A stretch of DNA of 14,434 nt from JBBRDU01 sp038203615 (GCA_038203615.1 JBBRDU010000078.1:1-14434); one strand, 5' to 3'; positions 1 through 7,905 are shown, counted from the first letter of the stretch. Program-made: numbers and translations. Notes: generated by a model not told the origin, from the sequence alone.

Positions 1-489
1 ATCACGGGAAACTGGGTGCAACAGCACCGCGATTGCGCGACGGAAATCACAAAACACGGACACGAGGTGGGCAACCATACCTGGAATCACTTCGACCTGA
101 CGCGACAAGCGGACGACGTGGTGCGCGAAGAGATTTTGCGCGCGGACGCTTTTCTCACGGAGTTGTCCGGTCAAAGTCCGCGGCCGCGCTGGAGAGCCCC
201 ATTCGGAGCACGGGATCAGCGTGTCCTTCGGATTGCCGCCAGTCTCGGTTACAGGTCGATCTATTGGACGATCGACAGTCTCGATTCAGTCGATCCGCCC
301 AAAACTTCGCAATTCCTAACGGATCGCATCATCAGCCGGACCGACGCGCAGCTCGATGGCGCGATTATTCTCATGCACGTCGGGGTTCGTAGCACAGCGG
401 ACGCCCTTCCCGCCATCATCACTAATCTGCAGGGGCGCGGCTTTCGTCTGGTCACGATCTCAGAGCTCTTGCAACCGGCACCGAGATGA
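1..489 (+). CDS. Polysaccharide deacetylase (NodB-type), 5'-truncated by window edge
   Basis: C-terminal portion (about 162 residues) of a carbohydrate esterase family 4 / NodB-homology protein, which removes N- or O-acetyl groups from chitin-like, peptidoglycan or exopolysaccharide substrates at the cell envelope. Visible motifs: the metal-binding H-[ST]-x-x-H as HTWNH (bases 73-87), preceded by GHEVGN; the R-x-P-[FY] motif as RAPFG (about 193-207); and the late I-L-x-H motif as ILMHVG (about 367-384). The frame is open to base 1 with no need for the internal GTG at 16, so the true start, and the TFDD motif expected in these proteins, lie to the left. Family assignment is firm. The substrate cannot be told. 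It ends 87 bases before the detectable GNAT relic and shows no link to the nos genes. Confidence 0.85.
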   Translation: MTGNWVQQHRDCATEITKHGHEVGNHTWNHFDLTRQADDVVREEILRADAFLTELSGQSPRPRWRAPFGARDQRVLRIAASLGYRSIYWTIDSLDSVDPPKTSQFLTDRIISRTDAQLDGAIILMHVGVRSTADALPAIITNLQGRGFRLVTISELLQPAPR

Positions 490-575
490 AGCCCTCTTGA
501 AATCAATAGGCAAACAATGCGAGCAAATGTATTCCATTCGGCCAACGATATTCGGGTCGAAGAAGCGGGCGAAAC

Positions 576-1046
576 CGGCCGATCCGGCCGGAGGACGAAC
601 CGTTGATGGTGGAGTTTCACAAAACACTCTCCGAGCGCAGGGTTTATCTTCACTATTTCGGCGCCCTCAGTCTGAAACAGAGAACCGTGCACGAGCGACT
701 GTGGCGCGTCTGTTTTGTCGATTACGACCGTGAGATTGCGCTGGTGGTCGATCAGAGGGCTCGAAACGGACAGCACCAAATCCTCGCGGTCGGGCGTCTC
801 ATCAAGGAGCATGGGATCGATTATGCGGAATTAGCGGCCCTGGTCAGCGATGCCTGGCCGGGAAAAGGCCTTGGCTCCGAGCTGTTGAAATGACTCGTGC
901 AAATGGGCCGGAAAGAAGGAGTGAAACGCATCGTCGGCCACATCGTGGCGGAAAACACCGCCATGAGGCGGGTGAGCGAGGAAGTCGGATTCAAACTGAG
1001 TCTGGACGAAAAAATAGGCGAGTGGCGGGCGGAGATCAGCCTGTAA
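576..1046 (+). pseudogene. GNAT acetyltransferase domain relic (Pat/acyl-CoA-synthetase-fusion type) with in-frame stop
   Basis: Homology starts at RPIRPEDEP (576 onward), continues through a typical GNAT acetyl-CoA loop (DAWPGKGLGSELL, about 849-887), is interrupted by TGA at 891-893, and resumes in the same frame with LVQMGRKEG...AENTAMRRV to TAA at 1044-1046. This layout resembles the C-terminal GNAT domain of Pat-like protein acetyltransferases, which are normally fused behind an acyl-CoA-synthetase-like region. That large N-terminal region is absent, a TAG sits in frame at 507-509, and no ATG with a good ribosome site precedes the domain. The TGA falls where relatives usually have an Arg or Lys, so CGA-to-TGA is a simple explanation. 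I read it as a decayed fragment. Alternatives are a base-calling error at 891, or initiation at TTG 603 giving a 96-residue half-domain, which is unlikely to be active. Confidence 0.7.
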
Positions 1047-1131
1047 TTCTGGCCACCGCATGATTGAATAAGGTAGCGTGCAGGCGGGCCCGGCGCAGAT
1101 TACAGAAGTGGACAAGACCTCCAGGAGCGGA

Positions 1132-2346
1132 ATGGATTGGGGCGCCATCCGGAATGATTTCCCGATTCTGCGGGAACGGGTGCGCGGGCATCCGCTGATC
1201 TATTTTGATAATGCCGCCACCTCGCAGAAGCCGCGAGTGGTGATGGAAGCATTGCGCCACTATTATGAGCATGACAACGCCAACGTGCACCGCGGCCTGC
1301 ATGAATTGAGCTCGCGCGCGACCGAGGCGTATGAAAAATCGCGGCAGCGGGTAGCGGGATATATCGGGGCGGCCAGCGCCGATGAAATCGTCTTTACGCG
1401 CGGGACGACCGAGAGCATCAACCTGGTGGCGCAGACCTGGGGCGAGAAGTTCCTGCAGGAAGGGGACGTGATTCTGCTCACGGAAATGGAGCACCATAGC
1501 AATCTGGTGCCCTGGCAGCTGCTGGCCGAGCGGGTGCGGGCCCGGTTGCGTTTTGTGCCCGTGCGCGAGGATGGCACTCTCGCGCTTGAGCAACTCTCAT
1601 CCCTGCTCACGCCGGAAGTGAAACTGTTCGCCTTTACGCATGTCTCAAACTCGTTAGGCACAATCAATCCCGTGGCGGAGCTTTGCCGGAAAGCCCGCGA
1701 GGCCGGCGCGCTCACCCTGGTCGACCTGGCGCAGAGCGCCGGGCATCTGCCCGTCAACGTCCAGGAATTGGGTTGCGATTTCGCCGCATTTTCCGGGCAT
1801 AAGATGTGCGCGCCGACAGGGATTGGCGTCCTCTATGGGCGCGCCGAGCTCCTCGACGCAATGCCGCCCTGGCAGGGTGGCGGCGAAATGATCATGAGCG
1901 TGACCTTGGAGAAAAGCTCATTCAAAAAGGCCCCGCACCGCTTCGAAGCAGGCACGCCCAATATCGCCGGCGCCATCGGGCTGGCCGCCGCCATCAATTA
2001 CCTCGAGGCGATCGGGCGCGCCGCCATCTTTGAGCACGATGCGCAGCTGACCAGCCACGCGCGACAACGTCTTGGCGAATTGCCAGGCCTTCGCGTGCTG
2101 GGACCGTCGGAGACGCGGGGCGCGCTGGTCGGGTTTGTGATGGAGGCGGCGCATCCTCACGATCTCACCACCTTTGCCGATCAGCACGGCCTGGCCCTGC
2201 GGGGAGGGCACCATTGCAATCAACCGTTGATGCGCAGATTCGGATTGCCGGGAACGACGCGGGCCAGTTTCTACTTTTATAACACCATCGCGGAGGTCGA
2301 TCGCATGATTGAAATTCTGCGCGAGGCGGTGCGCTTCTTCGCATGA
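1132..2346 (+). CDS. sufS: SufS-type cysteine desulfurase (group II)
   Basis: PLP enzyme converting L-cysteine to alanine and an enzyme-bound persulfide for Fe-S cluster assembly; cytoplasmic. Over 404 residues: the N-terminal YFDNAATSQKP segment, cofactor-site THVSNSLGT, the Schiff-base lysine in SGHKM (Lys224), and the catalytic cysteine in the SufS-type loop RGGHHCNQP (Cys362). Length matches the family (about 405). I chose ATG 1132 over upstream GTG 1078 because AGGAG lies at 1123-1127 and MDWGAIRNDFPIL is the usual N terminus. The stop overlaps the next gene's start as ATGA (2343-2346), so sufS and sufU are translationally coupled. No sufBCD genes are in the window. The neighbour NnrS is a nitrosative-stress protein, so a role in Fe-S repair or supply is possible but is inference. 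Confidence 0.95.
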   Translation: MDWGAIRNDFPILRERVRGHPLIYFDNAATSQKPRVVMEALRHYYEHDNANVHRGLHELSSRATEAYEKSRQRVAGYIGAASADEIVFTRGTTESINLVAQTWGEKFLQEGDVILLTEMEHHSNLVPWQLLAERVRARLRFVPVREDGTLALEQLSSLLTPEVKLFAFTHVSNSLGTINPVAELCRKAREAGALTLVDLAQSAGHLPVNVQELGCDFAAFSGHKMCAPTGIGVLYGRAELLDAMPPWQGGGEMIMSVTLEKSSFKKAPHRFEAGTPNIAGAIGLAAAINYLEAIGRAAIFEHDAQLTSHARQRLGELPGLRVLGPSETRGALVGFVMEAAHPHDLTTFADQHGLALRGGHHCNQPLMRRFGLPGTTRASFYFYNTIAEVDRMIEILREAVRFFA

Positions 2347-2810
2347 ATTCCGAACTGGAAGAGCTGTACCAGGAAGTGATTCTCGATCATTCACGGCGTC
2401 CCCGAAATTTCGGGGAACTCCCGGATGCGTCGGTGCGGGTGCATGGGGACAACCCCGCCTGCGGCGATGAGATTCATCTGGCGGTGCGTTTCGGGGCGGA
2501 TGGCAGCCTTGACGAAATCAAGTTTAACGGTCACGGCTGCGCCATCAGCCAGGCCTCCGCCTCCATGATGACGTTGAAGTTAAAAGGGAAGAGCCGCCAG
2601 GAGGTCCTGTCGATCTTGTGCGCCTTTCAGGCGGTGGTTACCAGCGGCACGACCGAGGCAGCACCCGCTTTAGGCGATCTTCTTTTGTTGGGTGGTGTGC
2701 GCAAATTTCCGCAGAGGGTCAAGTGCGCCATGCTGGCGTGGCGGGCGGTGGAGCAGGCGTTCCAACAAGCGGCCGGCGAAGCGACCGTCTCCACAGAAGT
2801 TCATCTGTGA
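2343..2810 (+). CDS. sufU: SufU-type zinc sulfurtransferase / Fe-S assembly protein
   Basis: 155 residues of the IscU-like SufU family, which accepts persulfide sulfur from SufS and passes it on to the SUF scaffold. The three conserved cysteines and the aspartate are present: NPACGDE (Cys40, Asp42), GHGCAISQAS (Cys66) and RVKCAML (Cys128). The inserted segment GDLLLLGGVRKFP before the last cysteine is typical of SufU as opposed to IscU; in known SufU proteins these residues bind zinc. It overlaps sufS by 4 bases. The last residues (ATVSTEVHL) are unremarkable. It is followed after 21 bases, which contain one copy of the CCTAACGA octamer, by the NnrS-family gene, so the three could be co-transcribed. 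Confidence 0.93.
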   Translation: MNSELEELYQEVILDHSRRPRNFGELPDASVRVHGDNPACGDEIHLAVRFGADGSLDEIKFNGHGCAISQASASMMTLKLKGKSRQEVLSILCAFQAVVTSGTTEAAPALGDLLLLGGVRKFPQRVKCAMLAWRAVEQAFQQAAGEATVSTEVHL

Positions 2811-2831
2811 CAGCCTAACGATATCTGATCC

Positions 2832-4022
2832 ATGGTAGATGCGCCGTCTGGTATGGAAGAGAGTCAAATAGCGCGATCCTCTTTACGAATCTGCGAGGAA
2901 CCATTCCGGATCTTCTTTCCCGTCGGCGCGTTCCTCGGGCTGGTCGGAGTGTCGTTGTGGGTCCTCTTCTATCTCGGTGCGCCTATTCCCTATCCGAATG
3001 TCGCTCATGCCCGGCTCATGATCGAAGGGTTCATGGCCTCATTCGTTTTCGGATTTCTGGGCACGGCTGGGCCAAGACTCACCTCGGCGCCGCCCTTCAC
3101 TCTCCCGGAAATTGGGACCCTCTTTACGCTCGACCTGCTGGCGGCCGGCGCGCACACGGGCGGCGCGCACCGCTTCGGGGACATTTGCTTCGTGGTTTGC
3201 CTGCTTCTTTTTGCGCTCTCTCTCTGGAAACGGTTCGGGCAGCGGAAAGATTCTCCGCCGCCAAATTTCGCGTTGGTGGCCCTTGGAATCCTCAGTGGAA
3301 TCGTCGGCGCCGCGCTCGTGGCTTTCTCGGAAGACGCGCAATATTCGCGCACTTATTTTATCGGCAGCGCGCTCCTGAACGATTGCTTCATACTTCTTCC
3401 GATCCTCGGAGTGGCCCCGTTTTTCATTAGGCGTTTGCTCGACTTGCCCGGCCCGGACCTGCCTGAGTCGCGCGCCTTTCCACCAGCCTGGAAGCGGCAG
3501 GCCGCTTTTGCGGCGCTGATCGGCGCGCTCATCATCGCTTCATTCTTCGTCGATATCTTCAGTTGGCCGAGGACAGCGGGATGGATCCGCCTCGGCGCGG
3601 TGGCCTTCTACGTGACGGCCCGGATGCCATTTTGTGGCCGCACTTTTCTGGCCGATTCACTTCGGGGAGGGCTCCTGGCCATTCTGGCCGGGCTCACTCT
3701 CGTGGCCCTCGCGCCGGTCTATCGGATCGCCGCGTTCCATGTGGTTTTCATCACTGGCTTTAATCTCGTTATCTATACCGTGGCGATTCGCGTGGTCTTC
3801 GGACACAGCGGCAACTTGGCGCAATTGCAGAAGCGGCTCTGGTTTTTCATTATTACGATGGGGCTTCTCTTCCTCGCCATGACTTCGCGTTTCACGGCCG
3901 ACCTGGCCCCGGCCGCGCGGGTGGTGCATCTGCTGAGCGCGGCCCTTTGCTGGCTGGCGGCTTCCCTCATCTGGATGCTGAAAGTGGTTCCGAAGATTGC
4001 GCTGATCGAGCCGAATGACTGA
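2832..4022 (+). CDS. nnrS: NnrS-family multispanning membrane protein (NO-stress associated)
   Basis: 396 residues with about twelve hydrophobic spans (roughly 30-48, 62-80, 92-108, 114-132, 145-163, 175-197, 224-244, 250-264, 278-296, 300-322, 335-355, 362-388). The family signature near the N terminus is clear: EEPFRIFFPVGAFLG, then HARLMIEGFMASFVFGFLGT. NnrS proteins are heme- and copper-containing inner-membrane proteins, usually controlled by NO-responsive Crp/Fnr regulators, that ease nitrosative stress; the exact chemistry is unsettled. Histidines in HARLMIEG, AHTGGAHR and FHVVF are candidate metal ligands. ATG 2832 is used; ATG 2853 (MEESQ) is an alternative. The 3' end converges on the nos operon regulator with a 10-base gap and no visible terminator hairpin. 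Association with nos, DUF2249 and DNR-like genes supports an NO/N2O context. Confidence 0.88.
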   Translation: MVDAPSGMEESQIARSSLRICEEPFRIFFPVGAFLGLVGVSLWVLFYLGAPIPYPNVAHARLMIEGFMASFVFGFLGTAGPRLTSAPPFTLPEIGTLFTLDLLAAGAHTGGAHRFGDICFVVCLLLFALSLWKRFGQRKDSPPPNFALVALGILSGIVGAALVAFSEDAQYSRTYFIGSALLNDCFILLPILGVAPFFIRRLLDLPGPDLPESRAFPPAWKRQAAFAALIGALIIASFFVDIFSWPRTAGWIRLGAVAFYVTARMPFCGRTFLADSLRGGLLAILAGLTLVALAPVYRIAAFHVVFITGFNLVIYTVAIRVVFGHSGNLAQLQKRLWFFIITMGLLFLAMTSRFTADLAPAARVVHLLSAALCWLAASLIWMLKVVPKIALIEPND

Positions 4023-4032
4023 CCTCTGAAAA

Positions 4033-4755
4033 CTAAAGCTCGCCCAAATATATCTTGAGAAGCTTTTGCAACTCGAGCGGGCGCGTGACCGTCAGCGTGT
4101 TGCCGGTGATGCGAAGCAGTTTGCGATCGCGAAATTTTGCGAGGGTGCGCGAAAGCGTTTCGCTGGTGGCTCCCAGTTCGGCGGCGAGCATCCGTTTGGT
4201 GCGGTCGAGCTTGATCTCAGCCTCGCTTTTTCCGATGGGCCGCGGGCATTGTCGGAGCAGCCAGTTGGCCACACGTGTTTCGATATCTTTCAGGGTCAAA
4301 TCATCGACCAGTCCGACGAGGACACGGAGATGCTGGCTCATGGCGCCTAGCATGCGCAAAGAAAGTTCGGGGCGATTACGCAGGAGCTCGATAAAATCGG
4401 GTTTCGGCACGAGCAACACGGTGGTGGCCTCGGTGGAGCGCGCGTCGGCTGGGTAACCGGTTTCGGTGGCCAAGGTTCCTTCGGCGAAGGATTCAACCGG
4501 CCGAAACAGGTGAATGACCTGCTCTTTTCCGGCCGAGCTGACCCGGTGAATATTGATCCCGCCTCTCTGAACAATGTAAAAACCCTCCGCGCGGTCGCCT
4601 TGGCGAAAGAGATAGTCGCCCTTGGCCAGTTGCTTCGGAATGACGAAGGATGCGATGGCCGCGATATCGGTGGCGGGGAGCCCCACGAAAATCTGGCAAC
4701 TGCGCAGGGTGTTTTCGACCATGGCCTGCCTGAACTTGCTCGCTTCCAAGGGCAT
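4033..4755 (-). CDS. Crp/Fnr-family transcriptional regulator, DNR-like
   Basis: 240-residue Crp/Fnr regulator: N-terminal cyclic-nucleotide-fold sensor (about 18-130, with GDYLFRQGDRAEGFYIVQRG), long dimerisation helix (about 131-165), and C-terminal winged helix (about 165-225, HTH around 185-206). The recognition helix SETLSR carries Glu199, Ser202 and Arg203, the E-x-x-S-R pattern by which FNR/DNR-type proteins read TTGAT half-sites. Only two cysteines (20 and 170) exist, so the four-cysteine FNR Fe-S sensor is absent. This favours a DNR/NnrR-like NO (heme) sensor, though the ligand is inferred. It is the last gene of the nos operon, 24 bases behind the DUF2249 gene. A perfect TTGAT-N4-ATCAA box sits at the operon head, suggesting positive autoregulation. 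The CRP recognition pattern (R-E-x-x-x-R) is not seen. Confidence 0.9.
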   Translation of the reverse strand: MPLEASKFRQAMVENTLRSCQIFVGLPATDIAAIASFVIPKQLAKGDYLFRQGDRAEGFYIVQRGGINIHRVSSAGKEQVIHLFRPVESFAEGTLATETGYPADARSTEATTVLLVPKPDFIELLRNRPELSLRMLGAMSQHLRVLVGLVDDLTLKDIETRVANWLLRQCPRPIGKSEAEIKLDRTKRMLAAELGATSETLSRTLAKFRDRKLLRITGNTLTVTRPLELQKLLKIYLGEL

Positions 4756-4779
4756 GGCCGGAAGCTATCCGCCCGAAAT

Positions 4780-5010
4780 CTAGTCGTCCCGCCAAAAATG
4801 CGTGACCCAGAAACCGGATCGATGCTCGACGCGCGATAGAAAGCCCTCGCTCGCGAGTTTCTCGATCAACGGGGAAGGAAGAAATGGCGCGATGATGGAA
4901 AGTCCTTCACCGGTCGCGAGAGAATCGATGCGCGCGCGAATGGCGGACAACGGTTCCTCGCCGCGTGCGATGAGGGGTCTGACATCGAGGGTCTTGAATG
5001 TGGGCGGCAT
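4780..5010 (-). CDS. DUF2249 small protein
   Basis: 76-residue protein with the DUF2249 pattern: LDVRPLIARGEEPLSAI at the start, a central LSIIAPFLPSPL, and a C-terminal GFWVTHFWRDD. DUF2249 domains recur beside denitrification, NO-stress and metal-sulfur genes, but no biochemical function is established. They share a small alpha/beta fold with SirA/TusA-like proteins, and there is no conserved cysteine here (the protein has none), so sulfur transfer by a TusA-like mechanism is not supported. Start ATG is 6 bases after the nosY stop, with GGAAGAG upstream as a ribosome site, so it is clearly in the nos operon. It is soluble, with no signal peptide. Confidence 0.8.
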   Translation of the reverse strand: MPPTFKTLDVRPLIARGEEPLSAIRARIDSLATGEGLSIIAPFLPSPLIEKLASEGFLSRVEHRSGFWVTHFWRDD

Positions 5011-5016
5011 GGCGAT

Positions 5017-5820
5017 TCACTCTTCCCGATGCTTCAAAGGCCAGCTCGACAGCGCCAGCAGGGTAGCCGACCAAAAAACCGCGATCAGGCTGAACCAGAG
5101 GCCGGCGTGCCCGATCCACCAGTTAGCCAGCGGTGTTTTGTTGGCTGCTTCGGCGGGAATTTGTTCGAGCACAAAAAGCGCTTCGATGCGGAATGAATCG
5201 AGAGGATTCAACATCAGGAACGCGACCCAAAGATCGGGCATTCCCTGAAAAAGAGTCCAGCGCGCGGCGAAGAGAGCGATGAGATCGAAGCCGAAGAGCA
5301 AGAGCAGCCACATTGTGACTCCGGCGATGAGGGCTTGAGAGCGATCATTTGCCAAGAAACCGGCCATCAGCCCGAGAGCGAGAAAAGTAGCGGCGAGAAG
5401 CAGCGTGTGGAGGTAAAGGAGCGCGAGAACAGGCAGGCTCGCCCCGCTGAAGAGGCCCGGCAAGAAAAGCAATCCCAGGACCGCGCCGAAGATCGAGAGG
5501 TAGGCGATGAATTTCCCGATGACGAAGGTGTCGCGCGGGACCGGCTGGGTGAACAAGAGGGGCCATTCCTCCCGCTCGGCCTGCGCACTGCTCACCCCGG
5601 CGAGAAGCGCGAAGAGCGAAACAAAGTAGAGCGCGACCTGCAGAATCAAAAGGGCGACGCTCTGCGAGTCCTCACTAAAAAGGATGGCGGCGCATCCGCC
5701 CAGCAAAGAAAGAGCGGAGAACACCTGGAAATAGCGATTGATGAGGGCGGCTCGAAATTCGCGCAAGAGCATCGCGCGCAGGGGGCCCGCTTCAACGAAG
5801 CGCGGAAAAGCGAGGTCCAT
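5017..5820 (-). CDS. nosY: NosY, ABC transporter permease for NosZ maturation
   Basis: 267-residue integral membrane permease with six hydrophobic spans (about 30-50, 56-76, 103-126, 129-155, 164-186, 238-258). Diagnostic features are the cytoplasmic segment REEWPLLFTQPVPRD (about 83-97), which pairs with the ATPase, and the motif LNPLDSFRIEAL near 204-215, typical of NosY. With NosF and NosD it forms the complex needed to build the CuZ centre of N2O reductase; structural work on the Pseudomonas complex supports a copper- or sulfur-related handover driven by ATP. A 311-residue reading from an upstream ATG exists, but the extra 44 residues are low-quality and overlap nosF deeply. ATG 5820 gives the usual N terminus and overlaps nosF by 29 bases, with AGGAA-type purine tracts upstream. 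Confidence 0.92.
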   Translation of the reverse strand: MDLAFPRFVEAGPLRAMLLREFRAALINRYFQVFSALSLLGGCAAILFSEDSQSVALLILQVALYFVSLFALLAGVSSAQAEREEWPLLFTQPVPRDTFVIGKFIAYLSIFGAVLGLLFLPGLFSGASLPVLALLYLHTLLLAATFLALGLMAGFLANDRSQALIAGVTMWLLLLFGFDLIALFAARWTLFQGMPDLWVAFLMLNPLDSFRIEALFVLEQIPAEAANKTPLANWWIGHAGLWFSLIAVFWSATLLALSSWPLKHREE

Positions 5821-6514
5821 CGATAACACGTTCCTTTCTTTCCTGGGGTGTTTCGTCGAAGTCGTGCGGAAGATCAGAGGGGTCGAGCTCGCGCTCGATC
5901 GCGCCATCTCGGCAAAGCAGACAGCGTTGCGCGACGTTGTTCCATTCCGCAATCAAATGGGTGGTAACGAGCACGGCCTTGCCCCGTTCTGCTTCAAAGC
6001 GCAGCGTCTCCTGTAACCGTTGGCGCCAGCCCGGATCGAGGCTCAACCCCGGCTCATCCAGAAGCAGAACGGGCGCGTCCGGCAAAAGCAACAAGGCCAG
6101 GCCGAGCCGCTGGCGGGTGCCGCCGGAAAGTTCGCCCGTGGGAAGGTTTTCGAACTCGCGCAACCCGGCCAGCTCGAGCACGGCCTCGCAGCGGGAAAGC
6201 GGAAGGCCGCGTAAGCGCGCATAAAACTTCAGAATTTCAGCGCACGTGAGCTGCGGGTGAAAATTGCATCGCTGCGGCAAGTAGGCCAGCCACCGTTGCG
6301 CGGCCCGGCGGTGGCGAACCACGTCGATCTGGTTGATTCGCGCGCGTCCGTTGTCCGGGCGAACCAACCCCGAGAGCACTTTCATCGTGGTGCTCTTGCC
6401 CGCACCGTTCGGACCCACCAATAAGGTGATCGCTCCCGGCGCGGCCTCAAACGAGATCCCGCGCAGGACGGGATTGCGCCGGTATTGTTTGGTTATGTGT
6501 TCGACCGAGATCAT
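5792..6514 (-). CDS. nosF: NosF, ABC transporter ATPase for NosZ maturation
   Basis: 240-residue ATPase of the NosDFY complex, cytoplasmic. Motifs in order: Walker A GPNGAGKST (34-42), Q-loop LPQRCNF (79-85), ABC signature ELSGGTRQRL (128-137), Walker B VLLLDEP (149-155) and H-loop TTH (His186). The core is complete, so it should hydrolyse ATP. ATG 6514 overlaps the nosD stop (ATGA at 6511-6514). A longer reading from 6565 would overlap nosD by 55 bases and adds no homologous sequence (MGNPRAPCRACLFAEKP). The signature reads SGGTRQR in place of the common SGGMxQR, a tolerated change in this family. The C-terminal 25 residues (about 215-240) are charged and overlap the start of nosY. Confidence 0.93.
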   Translation of the reverse strand: MISVEHITKQYRRNPVLRGISFEAAPGAITLLVGPNGAGKSTTMKVLSGLVRPDNGRARINQIDVVRHRRAAQRWLAYLPQRCNFHPQLTCAEILKFYARLRGLPLSRCEAVLELAGLREFENLPTGELSGGTRQRLGLALLLLPDAPVLLLDEPGLSLDPGWRQRLQETLRFEAERGKAVLVTTHLIAEWNNVAQRCLLCRDGAIERELDPSDLPHDFDETPQERKERVIDGPRFSALR

Positions 6515-7905
6515 GGGCTTCTCTGCAAAGAGGCACGCACGGCATGGTGCGCGCGGATTTCCCAAAATCGCGAAGTGAGCGGAGCCGGATCTTCGATCGA
6601 GCTCATGCCTGGGATGGCGGCGCGCTCGTTGGCAAAGCGCAATAATTTCAGAGCCGGGCTATCGGAGAGAAAGGCGACCGCGGGAAAATCGCGTCGTAAA
6701 ATGCCGAAAAGATCCAGCTCGCGATGCGGCACGTCATTAATCCCGTCGTGATTCAGGTCGAGCTCCAGTTGGTTGTCCCAGTAATTTCCGACCCCGTTTA
6801 CGGCCCAGCGGCTCCCTGATACATCCGACGCGCCGGTCTCGATGGGATGGAGATTGCGGGCGAAAACGTTTTCCGTAAAACGGTTACCGTCCGAATTCGA
6901 GCCGAAACGCAGGCCGATATAATTCTGCGTGACGCGGTTCCTGGAGATGTCGTTGTTGTTGCATTGATTAAAGGAAAGGCCGACGGCGTTCTCGTTGATC
7001 TCATTCTGCGTAAGGGTGCTTTGGTCGGACGACTGAAAAATCAGTCCATAGGCGCGATGACCGCGGTTGTTGATAAAGCGATTCCCGCGCACGACCAAGC
7101 CCTTGGAGAACATGATGGCGGCCCCGGCCGCGTTCTCGCTAAAGGTGTTGTTCAGGAAAACGTTGTTGTCCGAGTACATGTAGTGCAGCCCGTAACGGAC
7201 GTGATGAACCAGGTTGTTCTCCACGCGGGAATTATTGGTGAAAGAAAAATAAATGCCGTCGCGCGTATGGCTAATCTCATTCCCGCGGATCAGGCTGCCT
7301 TCGCAGTTCCATTGGTGAATGCCGTTGCCGCGCCGATTCGAGACGAGCTGCGTATCGCAATTCTCGGCGCTTTGGCCGATGCCTTTCTCGATCGGTTCGG
7401 CCGAAGCGACGATCGTCGTTTTTCCCGTAATCCGATTCTCGATAATTCGCGCGCCCGAAACTTTCTTCAGATAGATGCCGTGCAATGAATCGGCGATAAC
7501 GTTCTTCTCGATCGTCACGCGATTGCCCGTAACGAAAATCGCGGCGTCATCTTCCATCAAACGCAAGCCTGAACCGGTGATGCGCAACCCTTTCAGAGTG
7601 ACATTATCCGCGGCGATGGCGACGACGTTGCCAGATCCATTGCCCCGGATTTCGGCTCCGTTGTCTCCGATGAGCACAACCGGTTTGTTGAGAATGATCG
7701 GTCCGGAGTGAAAGCCGGACGTGACGTGAATCGTCGCGCCCGGGGCAGCAGCGTCGATGCCTTCCTGGAGGGTGGCTGCTCGAAGAGCTGTGGTTAGCGA
7801 CAACGCGATCACCATCATCAGTCGAACCTTCCAGAAAATGTTTCGGGGAGGGCGCCGAAAACAGCACGCGCGGGCGAAGACACGACCCGGAGTTCTGCCG
7901 TTCAC
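6511..7905 (-). CDS. nosD: NosD, periplasmic beta-helix copper-site assembly protein
   Basis: 464-residue exported protein with the parallel beta-helix (carbohydrate-binding/CASH) fold of NosD. Repeating turns rich in N, G and I/V run from about residue 60 to 380 (examples: GNRVTIEKNVI, RVENNLVHHVRYGLHYMYSDNN, FINNRGHRAYGLIFQSSDQST, SRNRVTQNYIGLRFG). The family C-terminal region GVGNYWDN...DLNHDGINDVPHR and LKLLRFANE is present. I start at GTG 7905: it overlaps the upstream stop as GTGA and has AAGGAG eight bases before it. A 543-residue reading from 8142 only reads through the nosB gene. From GTG, the signal peptide has a long basic n-region (residues 1-29) and core MMVIALSLTTALRA, with cleavage near 42-44. 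A start at the MetMet near 7818 would leave no basic n-region. NosD binds NosFY and NosZ during CuZ assembly. Confidence 0.93.
   Translation of the reverse strand: MNGRTPGRVFARACCFRRPPRNIFWKVRLMMVIALSLTTALRAATLQEGIDAAAPGATIHVTSGFHSGPIILNKPVVLIGDNGAEIRGNGSGNVVAIAADNVTLKGLRITGSGLRLMEDDAAIFVTGNRVTIEKNVIADSLHGIYLKKVSGARIIENRITGKTTIVASAEPIEKGIGQSAENCDTQLVSNRRGNGIHQWNCEGSLIRGNEISHTRDGIYFSFTNNSRVENNLVHHVRYGLHYMYSDNNVFLNNTFSENAAGAAIMFSKGLVVRGNRFINNRGHRAYGLIFQSSDQSTLTQNEINENAVGLSFNQCNNNDISRNRVTQNYIGLRFGSNSDGNRFTENVFARNLHPIETGASDVSGSRWAVNGVGNYWDNQLELDLNHDGINDVPHRELDLFGILRRDFPAVAFLSDSPALKLLRFANERAAIPGMSSIEDPAPLTSRFWEIRAHHAVRASLQRSP

Noticed and set aside
498..507. TTGAAATCAA near the deacetylase stop as an FNR-like site
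   Set aside because: The half-sites are incomplete and the spacer is two bases, not four.
891..893. TGA in the GNAT domain as a selenocysteine codon
   Set aside because: The family position is a basic residue, no selenoprotein of this family is known to me, and the gene also lacks its N-terminal partner, so loss of function is simpler.
5335..5826. Highly charged 163-residue + strand frame opposite nosY
   Set aside because: Its Glu/Arg/Lys-rich composition is what the complement of a hydrophobic membrane protein gives; not a gene.
6847..7488. 213-residue + strand frame opposite nosD
   Set aside because: Antisense shadow of the nosD beta-helix repeats. Its regular appearance comes from the repeat structure on the other strand.
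6700..7500. Tandem repeat or CRISPR-like periodicity
   Set aside because: The periodic N/G-rich pattern is protein-level beta-helix repetition in NosD; no repeated DNA units with spacers are seen here or elsewhere in the window.
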